Shown: positions 44,799 to 56,506 of the stretch, in pieces
Numbering within the stretch: the stretch's first letter is position 1
Layout: each line of letters opens with the position of its first letter
Source: Anagrus nilaparvatae
Taxonomy: Eukaryota > Arthropoda > Insecta > Hymenoptera > Mymaridae
Direction: 5' to 3'
DNA: 64,000 nucleotides
Assembly: GCA_022575985.1 (NCBI GenBank)
Contig: JAKSXM010000269.1
Location: 2,294,001 to 2,358,000 of the forward strand
Notes under the pieces: model-generated
The model's database searches: none
Told to the model about the DNA's origin: nothing
The model's input: only the letters and a program-made list of their open reading frames with translations
Made by a program: the position numbers and the translations under genes

Positions 44799-45830
44799 TT
44801 ATTCTCCCGGACGCAGCTTCTTTAGCAAGTTTATGTCCATGATAGAGACACCCCAACCCGGCCTCTCGTAGGTGGGCCTGTTGCCTCTATTCAGGACCAC
44901 TAGTTTGCACCTAGTGGCCATTTCGAGCACCATTCGTCCCCTGGGGTTATTCGTTGGCATCCCCCATTCCAGAGCCCTGGCGTTGAAGTCTCCAAGGATG
45001 ACGCCACCAGTCGCCGTTCGGACCGTGCTCTCGATGCTGGCCAGCTTTGTAGCCAGCTCTGCCGAGTTGTCGTCTGGGAAGAGATAGCAACTTATGTAAG
45101 TTGTCTCCCCGCACTTGGCCCAGACGTGGCCATTCCCTTTCCCTTGTTGGGTAAGAGACGTTTGGGCTCTGCCTCGAAGCCATATGGCGCAGCAGCCAGT
45201 GTCATCGGAAAGCCAGCCCGAATAGAATCGGAAGTATGGGCTGATCCGGCCCAGATACGGCGTGATCTGGCCCAGATCTGGCCCGGATCGGCCCATACTC
45301 CAGATTCTATTCGGGAGTACTTGTGGTTCATGTTGTAATATTGCTCGCTTAGTAAGAGGATATTTGCATCCTCTTCGCGAGGAATTTGATCCAACAATGC
45401 ACCAGCTTCCCGTGCGTGTCGCATGTTTCCTTGGAGAACCTTGATCATTTCCGATGACACCTGCTTTTCGCCACAGCCAGAGCCTCCCGATAACTGGGGC
45501 AGTTTCCCTCTCCAGGATAGTGCTCCGTGGAGCACTCCTCCTTTCTTGCAGAAGAAGCACTCAGGCTTATCCTTGCTGCACTCTGTCCTCTTATGGCCAT
45601 CTTCGCCACACTTTAAACACGCCTTACTTCTGTCTGGGCCTTTGCAGACATATCGGCTATGTTCATAGCCCAGACATTTGTAGCTGCGCCTCACGTCTGC
45701 ACGGAGGCGCACTCTACTCGATGCCCAGCTGATCTGAATTTTGCCTTTTTTGGCCAGGCGTAGAGCGTCGGCCTCAAGAAGGTCCACCATGGCCATCTGG
45801 CTTGTTGTGCCTTTGGTTTTGAAAATGGAG
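44799..45830 (-). pseudogene. R1-like non-LTR retrotransposon fragment: gag knuckles and endonuclease, frame broken
   Basis: Read on the minus strand, the start resembles the end of an R1-clade gag (KKGKIQISWASSRVRLRADV), followed by zinc knuckles including CLKCGEDGHKRTEC and CFFCKK. The same frame runs into an AP-type endonuclease (LQGNMRHAREA, LLLSEQYYNMNH). After a 99-bp hairpin insertion the homology continues in another frame (WLSDDTGCCAIWL, GVILGDFNARALEWGM, GVSIMDI). Known R1-type elements have gag and endonuclease in separate ORFs; here they are joined, which suggests a deletion. The reverse transcriptase is absent, so the fragment is truncated at its 3' side, the reverse of the usual 5' truncation. 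It is markedly more GC-rich than its surroundings. Confidence 0.85.
45217..45315. mobile_element. 99-bp GC-rich hairpin insertion inside the endonuclease
   Basis: CCCGAATAGAATC at 45,217 and GATTCTATTCGGG ending 45,315 are inverted, and the match continues inward (AGTATGGGC, GATCCGG, CCCAGATCTGG) so the whole forms a hairpin. AG flanks both sides, possibly a 2-bp duplication. The reading frame of the endonuclease shifts across it, as 99 plus 2 bp would cause. It lies exactly between the NMNHKY and WLSDDTG blocks that are normally adjacent. Confidence 0.8.
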
Positions 45831-45967
45831 ATGGATTTGAAAATGGAAAATGGAAAACAAAAGGGTTATGATGAGTAATAATAAAAGTCAATAGTTGCTT
45901 AATATCAAGCATGACTTGGTAAAAATATACCAAGCATAATTAAATTGACACCTGAGCAAATATATTA

Positions 45968-46381
45968 CAGTGGAACCTCCCATAACCGGATCAATTAAAA
46001 TCACTAGTAGTCCGGATATTAGAATTATCCGGATACGGGAGCAACTTCAATTTTTTAATAAATGATTAGGATAAAAAGATTTATTTTAACAAGAAAATTT
46101 TTTTTTTGTTTAAAATTTTTCTCTTTATTTATCTAAGGAAACTGTAAATATTTCTTTTCTTTACAATCTTTTTTTTACAATCAAAAATATAAAAACCATA
46201 ATTTATTTATTTATTTATTTCTTTTATATAAATTTTTGGCCATGAAAAGAGCCAATTGTTTTGTTTATAAAAAATTTTTTTCTCCAAAAATTTTAATTTT
46301 CATAAATTTAAAATTAAAAAAAAAATATATCCTGAACACCGATCCGGGTATCGGAGGGTCCGGTTACGGGAGGTTCCACTG
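45968..46381. mobile_element. pogo/Tigger-like MITE, 414 bp
   Basis: Ends CAGTGGAACCTCCCATAACC and its inverted counterpart ending GAGGTTCCACTG, each flanked by TA. CAGT(G/T)GAACCTC..A..CCG is the terminal signature of pogo/Tigger DNA transposons. CCGGAT motifs recur near both ends. Interior AT-rich without a transposase; the 69-residue frame overlapping its right end is accidental. Confidence 0.85.
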
Positions 46382-46383
46382 TA

Positions 46384-46894
46384 TTATATTTGCTAGCTTA
46401 TCAGCTCGTCGGGCGTTGGCCCATGTACGTGAGACCTTGACGTAGAACTTCCCCCATAATTAAGATTAGTAATAGATTTGGTGACTAGGCAAAAAGCACT
46501 TATCACTATATATAGGGGTACAATCCGAAGGTTCGGTCTCTTTAATCAGTTAGCAAGTTCGCGACTAGTTTACGTTTACCAGTGGTTTAGAAGAACGACG
46601 TGAAATATTCCTTCCAAATTGGACTTTGGCAGTGTTGGATCTCCTCTAGGACTATTCAATTAAGTATTGTAAGCATTATTTATATTCAACTAACAACTAT
46701 TAGAGTTTTAATAAATAAGTTATATTATATACTTGTGTAATTTTATATCTGAACCAAGTCCTTTCCCGCCGTTTAGTGTCTGCATAAGACACAAGGCTAA
46801 AAGGTCATTTCATTTCATTTCATTTCTTTTCAGTTAATTCAGTAAGTCAGTAGTAAATTCATTTCATAACGTAAAACCAACCTTAGACGTAACA
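46384..46894 (+). mobile_element. Long terminal repeat of a gypsy- or BEL-type element
   Basis: Ends ...GACGTAACA at 46,894, followed at once by a primer-binding-like site. It contains a TATATATAGGG box at 46,507-46,517, an arthropod initiator-like TCAGTT at 46,546 and AATAAA at 46,710-46,715, the order expected in an LTR. The left border is uncertain: the pogo-like MITE lies directly against it and may have split the LTR, whose start could then be near 45,947. Confidence 0.65.
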
Positions 46895-46896
46895 AG

Positions 46897-46916
46897 TTTG
46901 AGGGCTCGTCCGTGAT
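46897..46916 (+). promoter_or_regulatory. Candidate tRNA primer-binding site and leader start
   Basis: GTTTGAGGGCTCGTCCGTGA follows the LTR by two bases. GGGCTCGTCCG-type sites sit at this place in several insect gypsy and BEL elements. Confidence 0.6.
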
Positions 46917-47409
46917 ATTTGGTTCAGCTTAAAATTATACAAAGTTTAAAAATTGAAAAACTTTAATTTCCGTTAAAAAATTAATAAATTTTTTTTTTTT
47001 TTTTTAAGTATTTTAATATTTTAAAAAAATACTAGTCATTTTTTTTTAAATTAAAAGTGAAGCATATGATAAAATTAATTTAATTTAATTTTATCAACTA
47101 AAATTTTATTTTAAAATAGAAATTTATTGCGTAATTTTAAATTCTTATCAATTTTTTTTAATAGTAAAAATTAATTTTTATTCTTGGGTTAATTTAGTAA
47201 CGATTAAAAAATTAATTTAATTTTATCAGTTAAAATTTATTTTTTTGTTGAATAAATTTAATTTTTTTTATCTAAGCTAAATCAATAAAAAAATTATTTT
47301 TTTTTATAAAGAATTATTTTTCGGACTCTTGAGTTAATTTAGTATTCATCTTAAATTATTTTCTTTAAATTATTCTTCGCTTATTAAAAAAAAAAAAAAA
47401 ATTCAAAAA

Positions 47410-47556
47410 ATGGCTAGTACTCGACAAATCTCTTATTTAGAAAAGCAAATTTTAGCTAAAGAGCCGTTAGTAACTAAAATGCTTGAAATTCTAATAGAGC
47501 ACGCGGAAAATAAATTTGAAATATCTAGCGATTCAGATATAAGGGTAAATATATAA
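47410..47556 (+). pseudogene. gag N-terminal stub of the LTR element
   Basis: A 48-codon frame (starting MASTRQISYLEKQILAKEP) follows about 500 bp of very AT-rich leader after the primer site. It is cut off where the LINE 3' end begins at about 47,549. No family match is asserted; position and charged helical look suggest gag. Confidence 0.45.
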
Positions 47557-48137
47557 ATAAATTTTGGAATAAAATTCCTCCATGCATACGTGATCTCCCA
47601 TCATATAACCAGTTTAAAAATAGCATTAAAAAATATTTATTTAGTCTGGATAATAAATAACTATTAATTTACTTTATTCACTTACTTATTTTAATTTATA
47701 CTTTATTTACCATATTTAATTAATTTATTGACTATTTTTATTGACTAATTCTATTAATTATTGACTATATATTATATTATATATTTATTATTTACTGTTA
47801 TTTAAATATAATTATTGACTGTTATTTATTTACTTATAGATTTATTGACGTTATAGAAATTGTTATATAGATATATAGATACTTATCAATTAATTATTAG
47901 TGTCAGATTGTTGTTGACCTTAATTTGATTTTATTTGAATTATTTTACTTTAACATTTACTCTAATTATGAATATTATTTTTATTTTCAATTTTATCATA
48001 TATTGTATTTTAAAATCTTATACAAATTGTAAACATTATTTCTGTATCATATTGTATTAATTTATATTTCAATTGTAAATGAGTGTATACTAAATTTTTG
48101 TCATGGCAAAATAAACTGAATAATAATAATAATAAAA
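47549..48137 (+). mobile_element. 5'-truncated LINE, 3' end
   Basis: Starts in the last codons of a reverse-transcriptase ORF: FWNKIPPCIRDLPSYNQFKN followed by SIKKYLFSLDNK and stop (47,555-47,659). This is the common W-N-x-(I/L)-P-P C-terminal signature of LINEs. A 470-bp AT-rich 3' untranslated region follows, ending in a TAA repeat (48,119-48,136), a tail type known in several LINE clades. Confidence 0.75.
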
Positions 48138-49061
48138 TATAAACGTGAACAATAATTATCTTTCATGTACGACGCCATGTGCTTTTTTGAATATTCATGA
48201 ACATTTTTTATACGTGTTTGGCAATAAATGTAAATAAAATACTTTTTGTTCTCAAGTTTTGAAAGTTTTCTTTTTACAACAAATGTGAAAATAGTGTTTT
48301 CAACAACAAAAAAAATTAAAAATAAAAATTATAAATCTTTTGAATAAAAATGGACGCTATTAAAACCGGCATCATCGTCAACATATAAAAAAATAAAAGC
48401 ACATGGATTTCAAGCATTAAAATTGGAAAAGCAGGACAAGTTAAACGATTAAAAACAATATTCTTACGATCAAAATCCAAGATTTTTTTTTACAAAAGAG
48501 GACATAAAAAAAATAGAGATATTTTTTTTTCATTCCTTGGAGGTAGAAGAAGAAGAAAGAAAAGACGGCATCCATCATAATTGTCTCCCGCATGCATTAT
48601 AAGTTGACATCATTGCGCAGGTGCGCTTGTGGTTACAGTCATTTTCAAAATAATCTCAAGAGTGAAAGTACTTCAAGTGACGTCCATCTTTTTTTTAGTA
48701 TTCACTCTTCTCCAACCAAAATCTTTTATCTGAGCGCAGGCGCGCACACAAACTCCAAAATTTTTTCCTGCAGACGACAACAAAACACAAAATTTTAATA
48801 CAAAAGTTATGTATATTTTTCTCTTTATTTTTTGATAAAGTAATAAATTTAATTTTTTTCTTTTTAATTTTTTTTTATTGCAATTTAATTATTTAAAATT
48901 TCATTTTTTTTTACAATTAAAACTGTGCATAATTTTTAAATTTTTGTGCACAATTATTATTGTATAAAATTACCCAATTATTATTGTTTAAAAGGCATAT
49001 ATTTGGCAAACTTTTTTAGCATAAATATTCATTTCTTAGTCATTTGGTATGCAAAAAAAAC
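48138..49061. other. AT-rich DNA with a modestly CG-rich patch, no gene assigned
   Basis: GCGCAGGTGCGCTTGTG (48,616) and GCGCAGGCGCGCACAC (48,736) are similar and 120 bp apart. A 68-residue frame covers them but matches nothing I recognise. Confidence 0.4.
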
Positions 49062-49066
49062 AAATT

Positions 49067-49443
49067 TGTTAAATTGATAAATTTCTCATATTCTCTATTG
49101 TCAGGATGTGTATGTGGGTTAGGGAACTAACACACATACATATCTTGACATATGTAAGAACGCGCTAAAACCTCTCCGCTATTAGAGAGAGACACTCCGC
49201 TATTAGAGAAAGAGATATACTCTTCTTTTCTTCTTTGCGCGCCGCCCTCTCTGAGTCTCTCAGTCGCTGTTGGTCTCCCGGCACGGTTACACCGAGAGCT
49301 ATTGTACATATATATATATTAATTAAATAAAAGACGCTTATTGCTAGGTACAAGTTAACCTCACGTGCAGTAATTGAACTAAGATTAAACCTTTCCAATT
49401 CCTCTGCCATTATTAAACTCTAATTAAACTAAATATAGTAATA
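49067..49443 (+). repeat. 5' LTR of the copia element
   Basis: 377 bp, beginning TGTTAAATTGATAAATTTCT and ending TAAATATAGTAATA. Preceded by AAATT (49,062-49,066), repeated after the 3' LTR. It carries a duplicated CTCCGCTATTAGAGA step (about 21 bp) that the 3' LTR has once. Confidence 0.95.
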
Positions 49444-49747
49444 GCTTATGCGTCCATTGTTACGAGGAGAGTGAAGTAATTTCTTGTTCTTCTAGAAAGT
49501 TTTTTCGTGCGCACACGTTTTCGTAAAATCTTGTAAAATCTCGGTGAATTTTTTTAAAATAATTAAAGTGCCGATATTTTAATAAAAAGAATAAAACTGT
49601 GTTACAAAAAGAAAAATTATTCTTAAAATTCGTGTATAAAGGAAAATATTTTTTTTCTCTTGTGAAATATTTTTCTCGAGGAATAAATTGCTACCGTTAA
49701 GTGTTATTTCTCAGAAGTAAAAATTTTCTTGTGTGTGCGTGTTAAAA

Positions 49748-52700
49748 ATGTCCGCAAAAATGTCAGATATCCCACTAGGTCAGATCGCCAAGCTAGATGG
49801 TTCAAACTTTCAGATATGGAAATTCCAAATAAGGCATGCATTAATCGCCAATGGTATTCTGGACATAGTGGAAGGCTCAAGGAAAAAACCTTCGATGATT
49901 AAAGAAGATGAAGCAGAAAAGAAGCTGCTTGCTGATTTTGAAAAGGACAACGCACGTGCCATCATAATTCTAACGGGAGCAATGCAAGAGAAAGAAATCA
50001 TAAAATTCATAACATGTGACACAGCGAATCAAATCTGGGAAAAATTATCTCAAATTTATGAACAAAAATCGGAGACCAACAAAATTTTGCTGATGCAAAA
50101 ATTTCAAAATTGCAAGATGGACGCCGGCGAATCAGTGGTAACGTATATCACGCGCCTAAGAAATTTTAAGAGGGAACTCGAAGATCTTGGCGAAAAGATA
50201 AGCGACACGTGCCTCATGGCGAAAGTTATGACAGGGCTTCCGGCCAAGTTCGATGCCCTCATCACAGCATGGGATTCAGTAGCCGCGGAAAATCAAAAAA
50301 TGGATGTTTTAGAAGAGAGGCTCATCAAAGAAGAACAGCGCATGGGCAGAAAAGATGACGAGAATGCGGCTCTGTTTGTCAATGCTGGAGGGGGCAAGAA
50401 CTACAAGAAACAAAATAATAAAAAAGGCGGTAAGCGGAAGGCAAATAATTTCTCAAGTAATTCTACTGACCAGCCGGTGAGTGAAAATTCAAATAATTTT
50501 AGTAATTCAAACAATAATGGTTTCACCAAAAATAGCAAATACTGCAATTATTGTCGCACTAATACTCACTTCACAAAAGACTGTCGTAAACTTAAAAATA
50601 AACGACAAAATACAAATGGCGAAAGCCATAATAATAATAACAATAGTGGTGAAAATCCATTAGCTCTTTTCTCATTACTTACGAACTGTTTAAGCGCCAG
50701 TGCTGCCACATCTCAAGAATCAGCGGAATTAAGATCGCTTGACGAATCAGAAGTGTGGATTGCAGACAGTAGAGCTAGTAGGCATATAACTTTTTGAAGA
50801 GATTGGTTACTAGATTATCATCAGTCCAGCAATCAACAAATAGTACTTGGTGATGATGGCAGATGTCAAGTTGAAGGCGTTGGCAACGTGAAAATAATAA
50901 AATTAATTGATGGGAGATGGGAAATGGGATATATAACTAATGTCTTGTATGTACCAAATCTAAAGAAAAATTTACTTTCAGTTGGAACTTGCACAGAGAG
51001 AGGCTTGGAAGTCACATTCACCAACGAGAGAATCAGCATCTCACTACAACAACGAGTTGTAGCAACTGGAATTAAACAAAGCAACCAGATCTACAAAATG
51101 CTGTTTAAAGTCGTACCAGCTGGTTTATTAGAAGTTCAAGTTTACTCAGCGACAAATAGAAACTCAGCTGTGGCATGAAAGACTTGGGCATGTACATATT
51201 CCCAAGATAAATAAAATGGTTCGACAGAAAACTGTAACGGGAATAAAAGATGTTAAGGATGTTAAAATTTCCTGCATCGGGTGTTGCTTAGGTAAGGCTC
51301 ATAGGGCATCTTATAAATCTGTTGTAGCAAAAAGAAATTATGCTGTGGGCGAGTACTTCCACTCAGACATCTGTGGTCCAATGCCAGTTGCTTCAGTATC
51401 AGGGTGTCGATACTTTGTAACGTACATTGATGATGCATCAGGCTACAGGTTTATTCATTTTCTGAAGCATAAAAGCGACCTGTTCGAATCATTCGTAAAA
51501 TTCGAGAAGATAGTTAGGAACAAGTTCAATCGCCCAATGAGGTTGTTAAAATCTGACAGAGGCACAGAGTATCTTTCAAACAAGATGCAGAGCTATATGC
51601 AAAATCTGGGGATTGAACATGATCCAACTACACCTCATACTCAAGAACAGAATGGGTTAGCAGAAAGGGAGAACCGAACAATTTTTGAGAATGTTCGATC
51701 GATGCTGTATGGAAGACAAGTTCCACTGTATTTATGGGCAGAAGCAGCAAACACAGCAGTCCACTTATTGAATAGGGTTACTGGAGCTAGAAGTCCAACT
51801 GTGACGCCATATGAAGCATGGACTGGTCATCGACCAAATTTGAAATATTTAAAAGTTTTTGGAGTCACTGCTTTTGCTCATGTACCTAAAATTTTAAGAA
51901 AGAAGCTAGATGCAAAAACCAAGAGGATGCTGTTTGTAGGTTATGAAGATCATTCTCACAACTACAGGTTATTTGATCCTGAAACCAAGAAGATTAAAAT
52001 TAGTAAAGATGTTATTTTTTGGGAAAATGAAAGATTCGATTTGGACATCAACAAGAATGACTGCGGAAACATGGCTGATGTGTGGTATCAATATGAAGAA
52101 ATTATAGAGAAGGGTGACGTACAAGAAAATGAGTTAGCTGAAGAAACAGAGGTGGATGCCTCAGTTCAAGAATCAGCTAGTCAATCTACAGCACCAACAC
52201 CACAAAACATTAGAACTCAACACGAAACTGATGATGAATCAGGTGAAGAGTAACAAGATTTCAGCGATGAAGATTCAGTTCTTGATGAGACGATTATAGA
52301 AGTCGACAACATTACTGGTGAAGAAGTACAAGAAATAAGCAATCAAAGAACCCTACGGGATAGAAAATCAATAAAACCACCCATCAGGTATGAAGATTGC
52401 GACCTACTTAAAGAAATCAAAAGTTCAAAGCTCAACTTACAAGCAAACGTAGCAGAAGTTGTGGAGCCGAAGACCTATAAGGAAGCAGTAACGTCAAAAC
52501 AGGCAGATAAATGGACGTTGGCCATTGAAGAAGAATTCCAAGCACATAAGAAAAATGGTACATGGGACATAGTCACAAAGCCTCCAGGTACAAAACTCAT
52601 CGACTCCAAGTGGGTGTTTAAAATTCAAGATAACAAGATAGGAGGAGGTACACGGTACAAGGCCAGGTTATGTGCTCGAGGTTTTCGCCAGGAGCATGGG

Positions 52701-53983
52701 GTGGATTATAAGGAAACATTCGCTCCAGTCGTGCGTTATGACACAGTCAGGTTGATGTTGGCGCTAGCAGCTCATCAAAGGCTAGAAATTATGCAATTTG
52801 ATGTACGTACTGCCTTCCTACATGGTGAATTAGAAGAGGAAATCTACATGGCCATACCTGAAGGTCTAAAAGTAAAACAAGAAGAAGGAGATGCATGCCT
52901 GCTAAAGAAGGCTCTATATGGTTTAAAGCAAGCTCCTCGATCTTGGAACAAAATGGTAACTGATTTCTTGTCGTCTCTGGGGTTCAAACCTAGCGAAGCT
53001 GATAATGCGTTGTATGTGTGTAAAAGGTATGAGTGTCCTATTTATATATTACTTTTTGTAGACGATGGTCTCATTATATGTAAAAATAAATTATTAATTA
53101 ATAAAATTTTAAATCAGATTCAGGGTAGATTTGAAATTACCATAGACAAGCCTGACGCGTTTGTGGGTATGCAGATCGTTCGGGCTAGAGATGGCTCAAA
53201 GATATTTGTGCACCAATCAGAATATTTAGAATCAGTACTGTCAAAATTTTCTATGACAAATTGCAAAAGTGTAAGTACACCGGCAGATTCTGAAAGACTA
53301 TCTGGGGATAAAAGGACACCAGAAAGCAACTTGCCATATCGGGAACTGATTGGTTCACTTATGTTTTTGGCGACTGTCTCTAGGCCGGATATTGCATATA
53401 TTGTAAATTACTTAAGTAGATTCTTAAATTGTTATAGCCAGGAGCACTGGGTTGCAGCCAAGCGAGTGCTGAGATATTTACAGGGGTCAAAGAAATATGG
53501 TTTACTGTTTACTGCTGAAAACTTAAATTTTGTCGTGAACGGATACTGTGATTCAGACTATGCTGGCGACTTGTCAACAAGGAGGTCTACATCTGAATAT
53601 GTGTTCATGCTAGCTGGAGGACCTGTTTCGTGGTTGTCACAACGTCAAAGCGTAGTAGCGTTAAGTACCACAGAAGCAGAATACATATCTGCATGTACAG
53701 CTTCTCGTGAAGCAGCATGGTTACGACAATTGGATTTCCGGGCTCGCAAATAAAATTAAATGTTGATAATCAAAGTGCCATTAGGCTGATAAAGAACCCG
53801 GAATTCCATAAGCGTAGCAAGCATATCGAAGTACGTTTTCATTATGTTAGACAGCAGTATAAAAAAGGCTATATCAGTGTAATGTATGTATCGAGTGAAA
53901 GACAGTTATCTGATGGTTTCACGAAACCTGTTACGCGCTGTATTTTTGAAAGACTAAGACAATCGATCATGGCTTGTAAATAA
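49748..53983 (+). pseudogene. copia gag-pol, disrupted by two stops and two frameshifts
   Basis: From the ATG at 49,748: gag with LDGSNFQIWKFQIRHALI (codons about 18-35) and a zinc knuckle C266, C269, H274, C279. The protease motif should read D-S-G but reads D340-S-R. A TGA follows at 50,795. The frame then shifts at about 51,140-51,165, beside the LWHERLGH integrase zinc site. Integrase shows D (51,366), D (51,555) and E (51,663) with exact D-35-E spacing. A TAA lies at 52,251. Reverse transcriptase has LFVDDGLI (DD at 53,061). RNase H begins with CDSDYAGD and crosses a second frameshift at about 53,730-53,745, then DNQSAIRLIKNPEFHKRSKH, ending at 53,983. The few lesions leave the domains well preserved. 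Confidence 0.93.
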
Positions 53984-54172
53984 AATGTTTTTGTAAATAA
54001 AAATTAAATATAATTTTTTTTAAAAAGGTATGGAAGAATGTTGTCTGTGATATGTAAATAATTTATAAATTAATTAAATGAACTTATGTAAAATGATTTA
54101 TTTTTAGTTTAACAAATAATCTAATGATTTATAATAAAATTTGTAACAATGAGAATACTCAAAAAGGGTAGC

Positions 54173-54526
54173 TGTTAAATTGATAAATTTCTCATATTCT
54201 CTATTGTCAGGATGTGTATGTGGGTTAGGGAACTAACACACATACATATCTTGACATATGTAAGAACGCGCTAAAACCTCTCCGCTATTAGAGAAAGAGA
54301 TATACTCTTCTTTTCTTCTTTGCGCGCCGCCCTCTCTGAGTCTCTCAGTCGCTGTTAGTCTCCCGGCACGGTTACACCGAGAGCTATTGTACATATATAT
54401 ATTAATTAAATAAAAGACGCTTATTGCTAGGTACAAGTTAACCTCACGTGTAGTAATTGAACTAAGATTAAACCTTTCCAATTCCTCTGCCATTATTAAA
54501 CTCTAATTAAACTAAATATAGTAATA
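54173..54526 (+). repeat. 3' LTR of the copia element
   Basis: 354 bp, same termini as the 5' LTR, followed by AAATT (54,527-54,531). A 60-86-residue frame on the minus strand of both LTRs is accidental. Confidence 0.95.
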
Positions 54527-54531
54527 AAATT

Positions 54532-55140
54532 TTTTAATACTTGCGTTAATCCAGGTATCAACAAACGGTTGTGTGGTATTGGTGAAAAATAGTTTTTATT
54601 TTTTTCAATCATTTAACAGGATTTCAGTGTATAATAATTTAAAATTTACCCCATGTTTAGGGGATGATATATCATTTTCTAAGGGTTGTACGTAAAAACA
54701 GACCTCAGAAATGAAAATAGTGGGCAAAAATACCTACTAGATGATAATTTTAGCCCAAAATATTCGTTTTCTATATTGTGCTAAAAATCTACCCCCTACC
54801 CCATTGAAGGGGTTAAGTATGCTAAATCGGTATAAATTTATTTTTTTCTATTTCTAAAAGTCCCACTTAGTGTTTTTAAAGCCTGGAGATCTTTTTTTTG
54901 TGCATAGTATCAATTTATATAACGACTAAAAAATTTTTTTAATTTACCCCATATTTAGGGGATGATAGTACATTTTCTAGGGATTGTACGTAAAAATGGA
55001 CTTCAAAAATGAAAAAAGGAGCCCTAATTACCTACTGGGTGACATTTTTAGCCCAAAATGTTGATTTTTTCATGAAAAAATATTCAAATGGCATGAATGT
55101 CATGATTGGGCGTTAATGGGTTAACTTGAATTTTATAAAG
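54532..55140 (+). repeat. Two-copy tandem repeat of about 300 bp
   Basis: TTTACCCCATGTTTAGGGGA at 54,646 recurs (one change) at about 54,943, each followed by GGTTGTACGTAAAAA-like, GGACTTCAAAAATGAAAA-like and TTTTAGCCCAAAAT steps in the same order. Confidence 0.7.
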
Positions 55141-55849
55141 CTATATTGAGTCTGACCCTTCCCCACTCCTTGTTTAAATTTAGATCTGGCACCAATGACA
55201 GAAGTTAAAAATTGGCGCTGTTAACGGAAATTTCTGTAACTTTAGGTCCGGAATTTAAATCTGCTAGCGAGAGAATGATAAAAATTTCTTTAGAGTTGGG
55301 AAGGGCGGACTCAATTGCTTGAAAATTAAAGCAGTAATCATGTAAAATTGTTCTAGAAATTTTATAGCTCAATGTTTTTTAAAGAATAACCAGTGAATCA
55401 AATAAATTTTATTATTCATTTATCCATTAAAAAAAGTTTTTCTATGTATTAATTTTGCTAATTTTTCTTATTAATTTTACTTATAAATTTAAGTTAAATA
55501 ATTTTTCAATGTATGTGTATAGATAGTAATTATTATTATATAATATAGTAGTCTTAGAAAAAATTAAAAACACATTTAGTTACAGCGAATATTTTATTTT
55601 ATATTTGCAAACAAAATATTCCTTTAATTTATAATTAAAATATTTTTAAAACGTAAAGTAATTCTTATACAGTAAACTTCTGATGAATGAATAGTAGTAA
55701 GCTATTTAGATCAAAGAAAATATTGTATGTAACTGAATTCGCTCTGGCCGGGAATAAAAATATTGTTCACTTATTAAAAACGGTTAAATTTAATCTTCAA
55801 CATTTTGTAAGGTTAAATGCGATAACCTTTTTAACCGTTTTGAATCGTA
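55141..55849. other. AT-rich intergenic DNA, no gene seen
   Basis: Nothing recognised apart from a small ACGGTTAAATTTAATC / AACCGTTTTGAATCG inverted phrase at 55,778-55,845 that resembles 59,240-59,332. Confidence 0.4.
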
Positions 55850-56506
55850 TTGTTCCGTGAGGGGGGAAACCGAAAAATATGTTGGGGTTAAAAAATTAAA
55901 ATTTTCTACAATAAAAACGTTTTTCTCTACCCCCTGATGCAAAAAAACTCCGCATTTCTCCGCATTTAGCCGCATTTGATTGGATTTTGGAATTTTTGTT
56001 ATTTTTAATTATTTTAACTCAGAAAAGAATTTCACGGTGAAATAAAGTTCGAAATTGTATATTAAAGTGAAATATTTATTTTTCCACTAAGATAAGTTAG
56101 TGAAAATCAAAAATGGCGTCGTTTGCTAATTTTCAAAAGTTAAAAAAACATTAAAAAAAAGAAGTTCTCAGCTTCATATAGGGTTCCAATGTCAAGAGAA
56201 GCGAATTTAAGGAAAATTTTCTTTGATTTTTCACTCTAATAAATTTTTCCATTTTCCAAGATGGTGAACGAATAAACTAAAACAGTGAAGTTCTTAGTTT
56301 ACAGGGGGAATTCTTGAAAACGAGAAAAGCGAATTTGAAGAAAAAAATTTTAATTTCTTACCCAAATAATTTTTAATAATTTTCCAAATTTTCCAAAATG
56401 GCGGACCAATAAAGTTAAAAAAAAGAAGTTCCTAATTTACAGGGTGGTTCTTGAAGTCAATAAAAGTGAACTTTAGAAAAAAAATTTTATTTTTCACTCT
56501 ACTTAG
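55850..56506 (+). repeat. 120-bp repeats, dispersed array (first part)
   Basis: Diverged units with an AAGATGGTGAAC or AAAATGGCGGACC step, a GTTCTTGAAGTCAATAAAAG step and a TTTTTCACTC step. The array is split by a solo LTR and resumes at 57,298. Confidence 0.7.

Larger units (their letters stand above)
49062..54531 (+). mobile_element. Ty1/copia LTR retrotransposon, full-length but defective
   Basis: 5,460 bp between matching LTRs with an exact 5-bp target duplication AAATT. Gene order gag, protease, integrase, reverse transcriptase, RNase H is the defining copia order. LTRs differ mainly by one 21-bp duplication and a short TA-repeat difference, so insertion is recent. It cannot act alone because its single ORF is interrupted (see the gag-pol entry). 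AAAAAGGGTAGC just before the 3' LTR is a plausible polypurine tract. Confidence 0.95.

Noticed and set aside
45126..45732. Several plus-strand frames of 60-92 residues
   Set aside because: Shadows of the GC-rich R1-like fragment, whose motifs lie on the minus strand.
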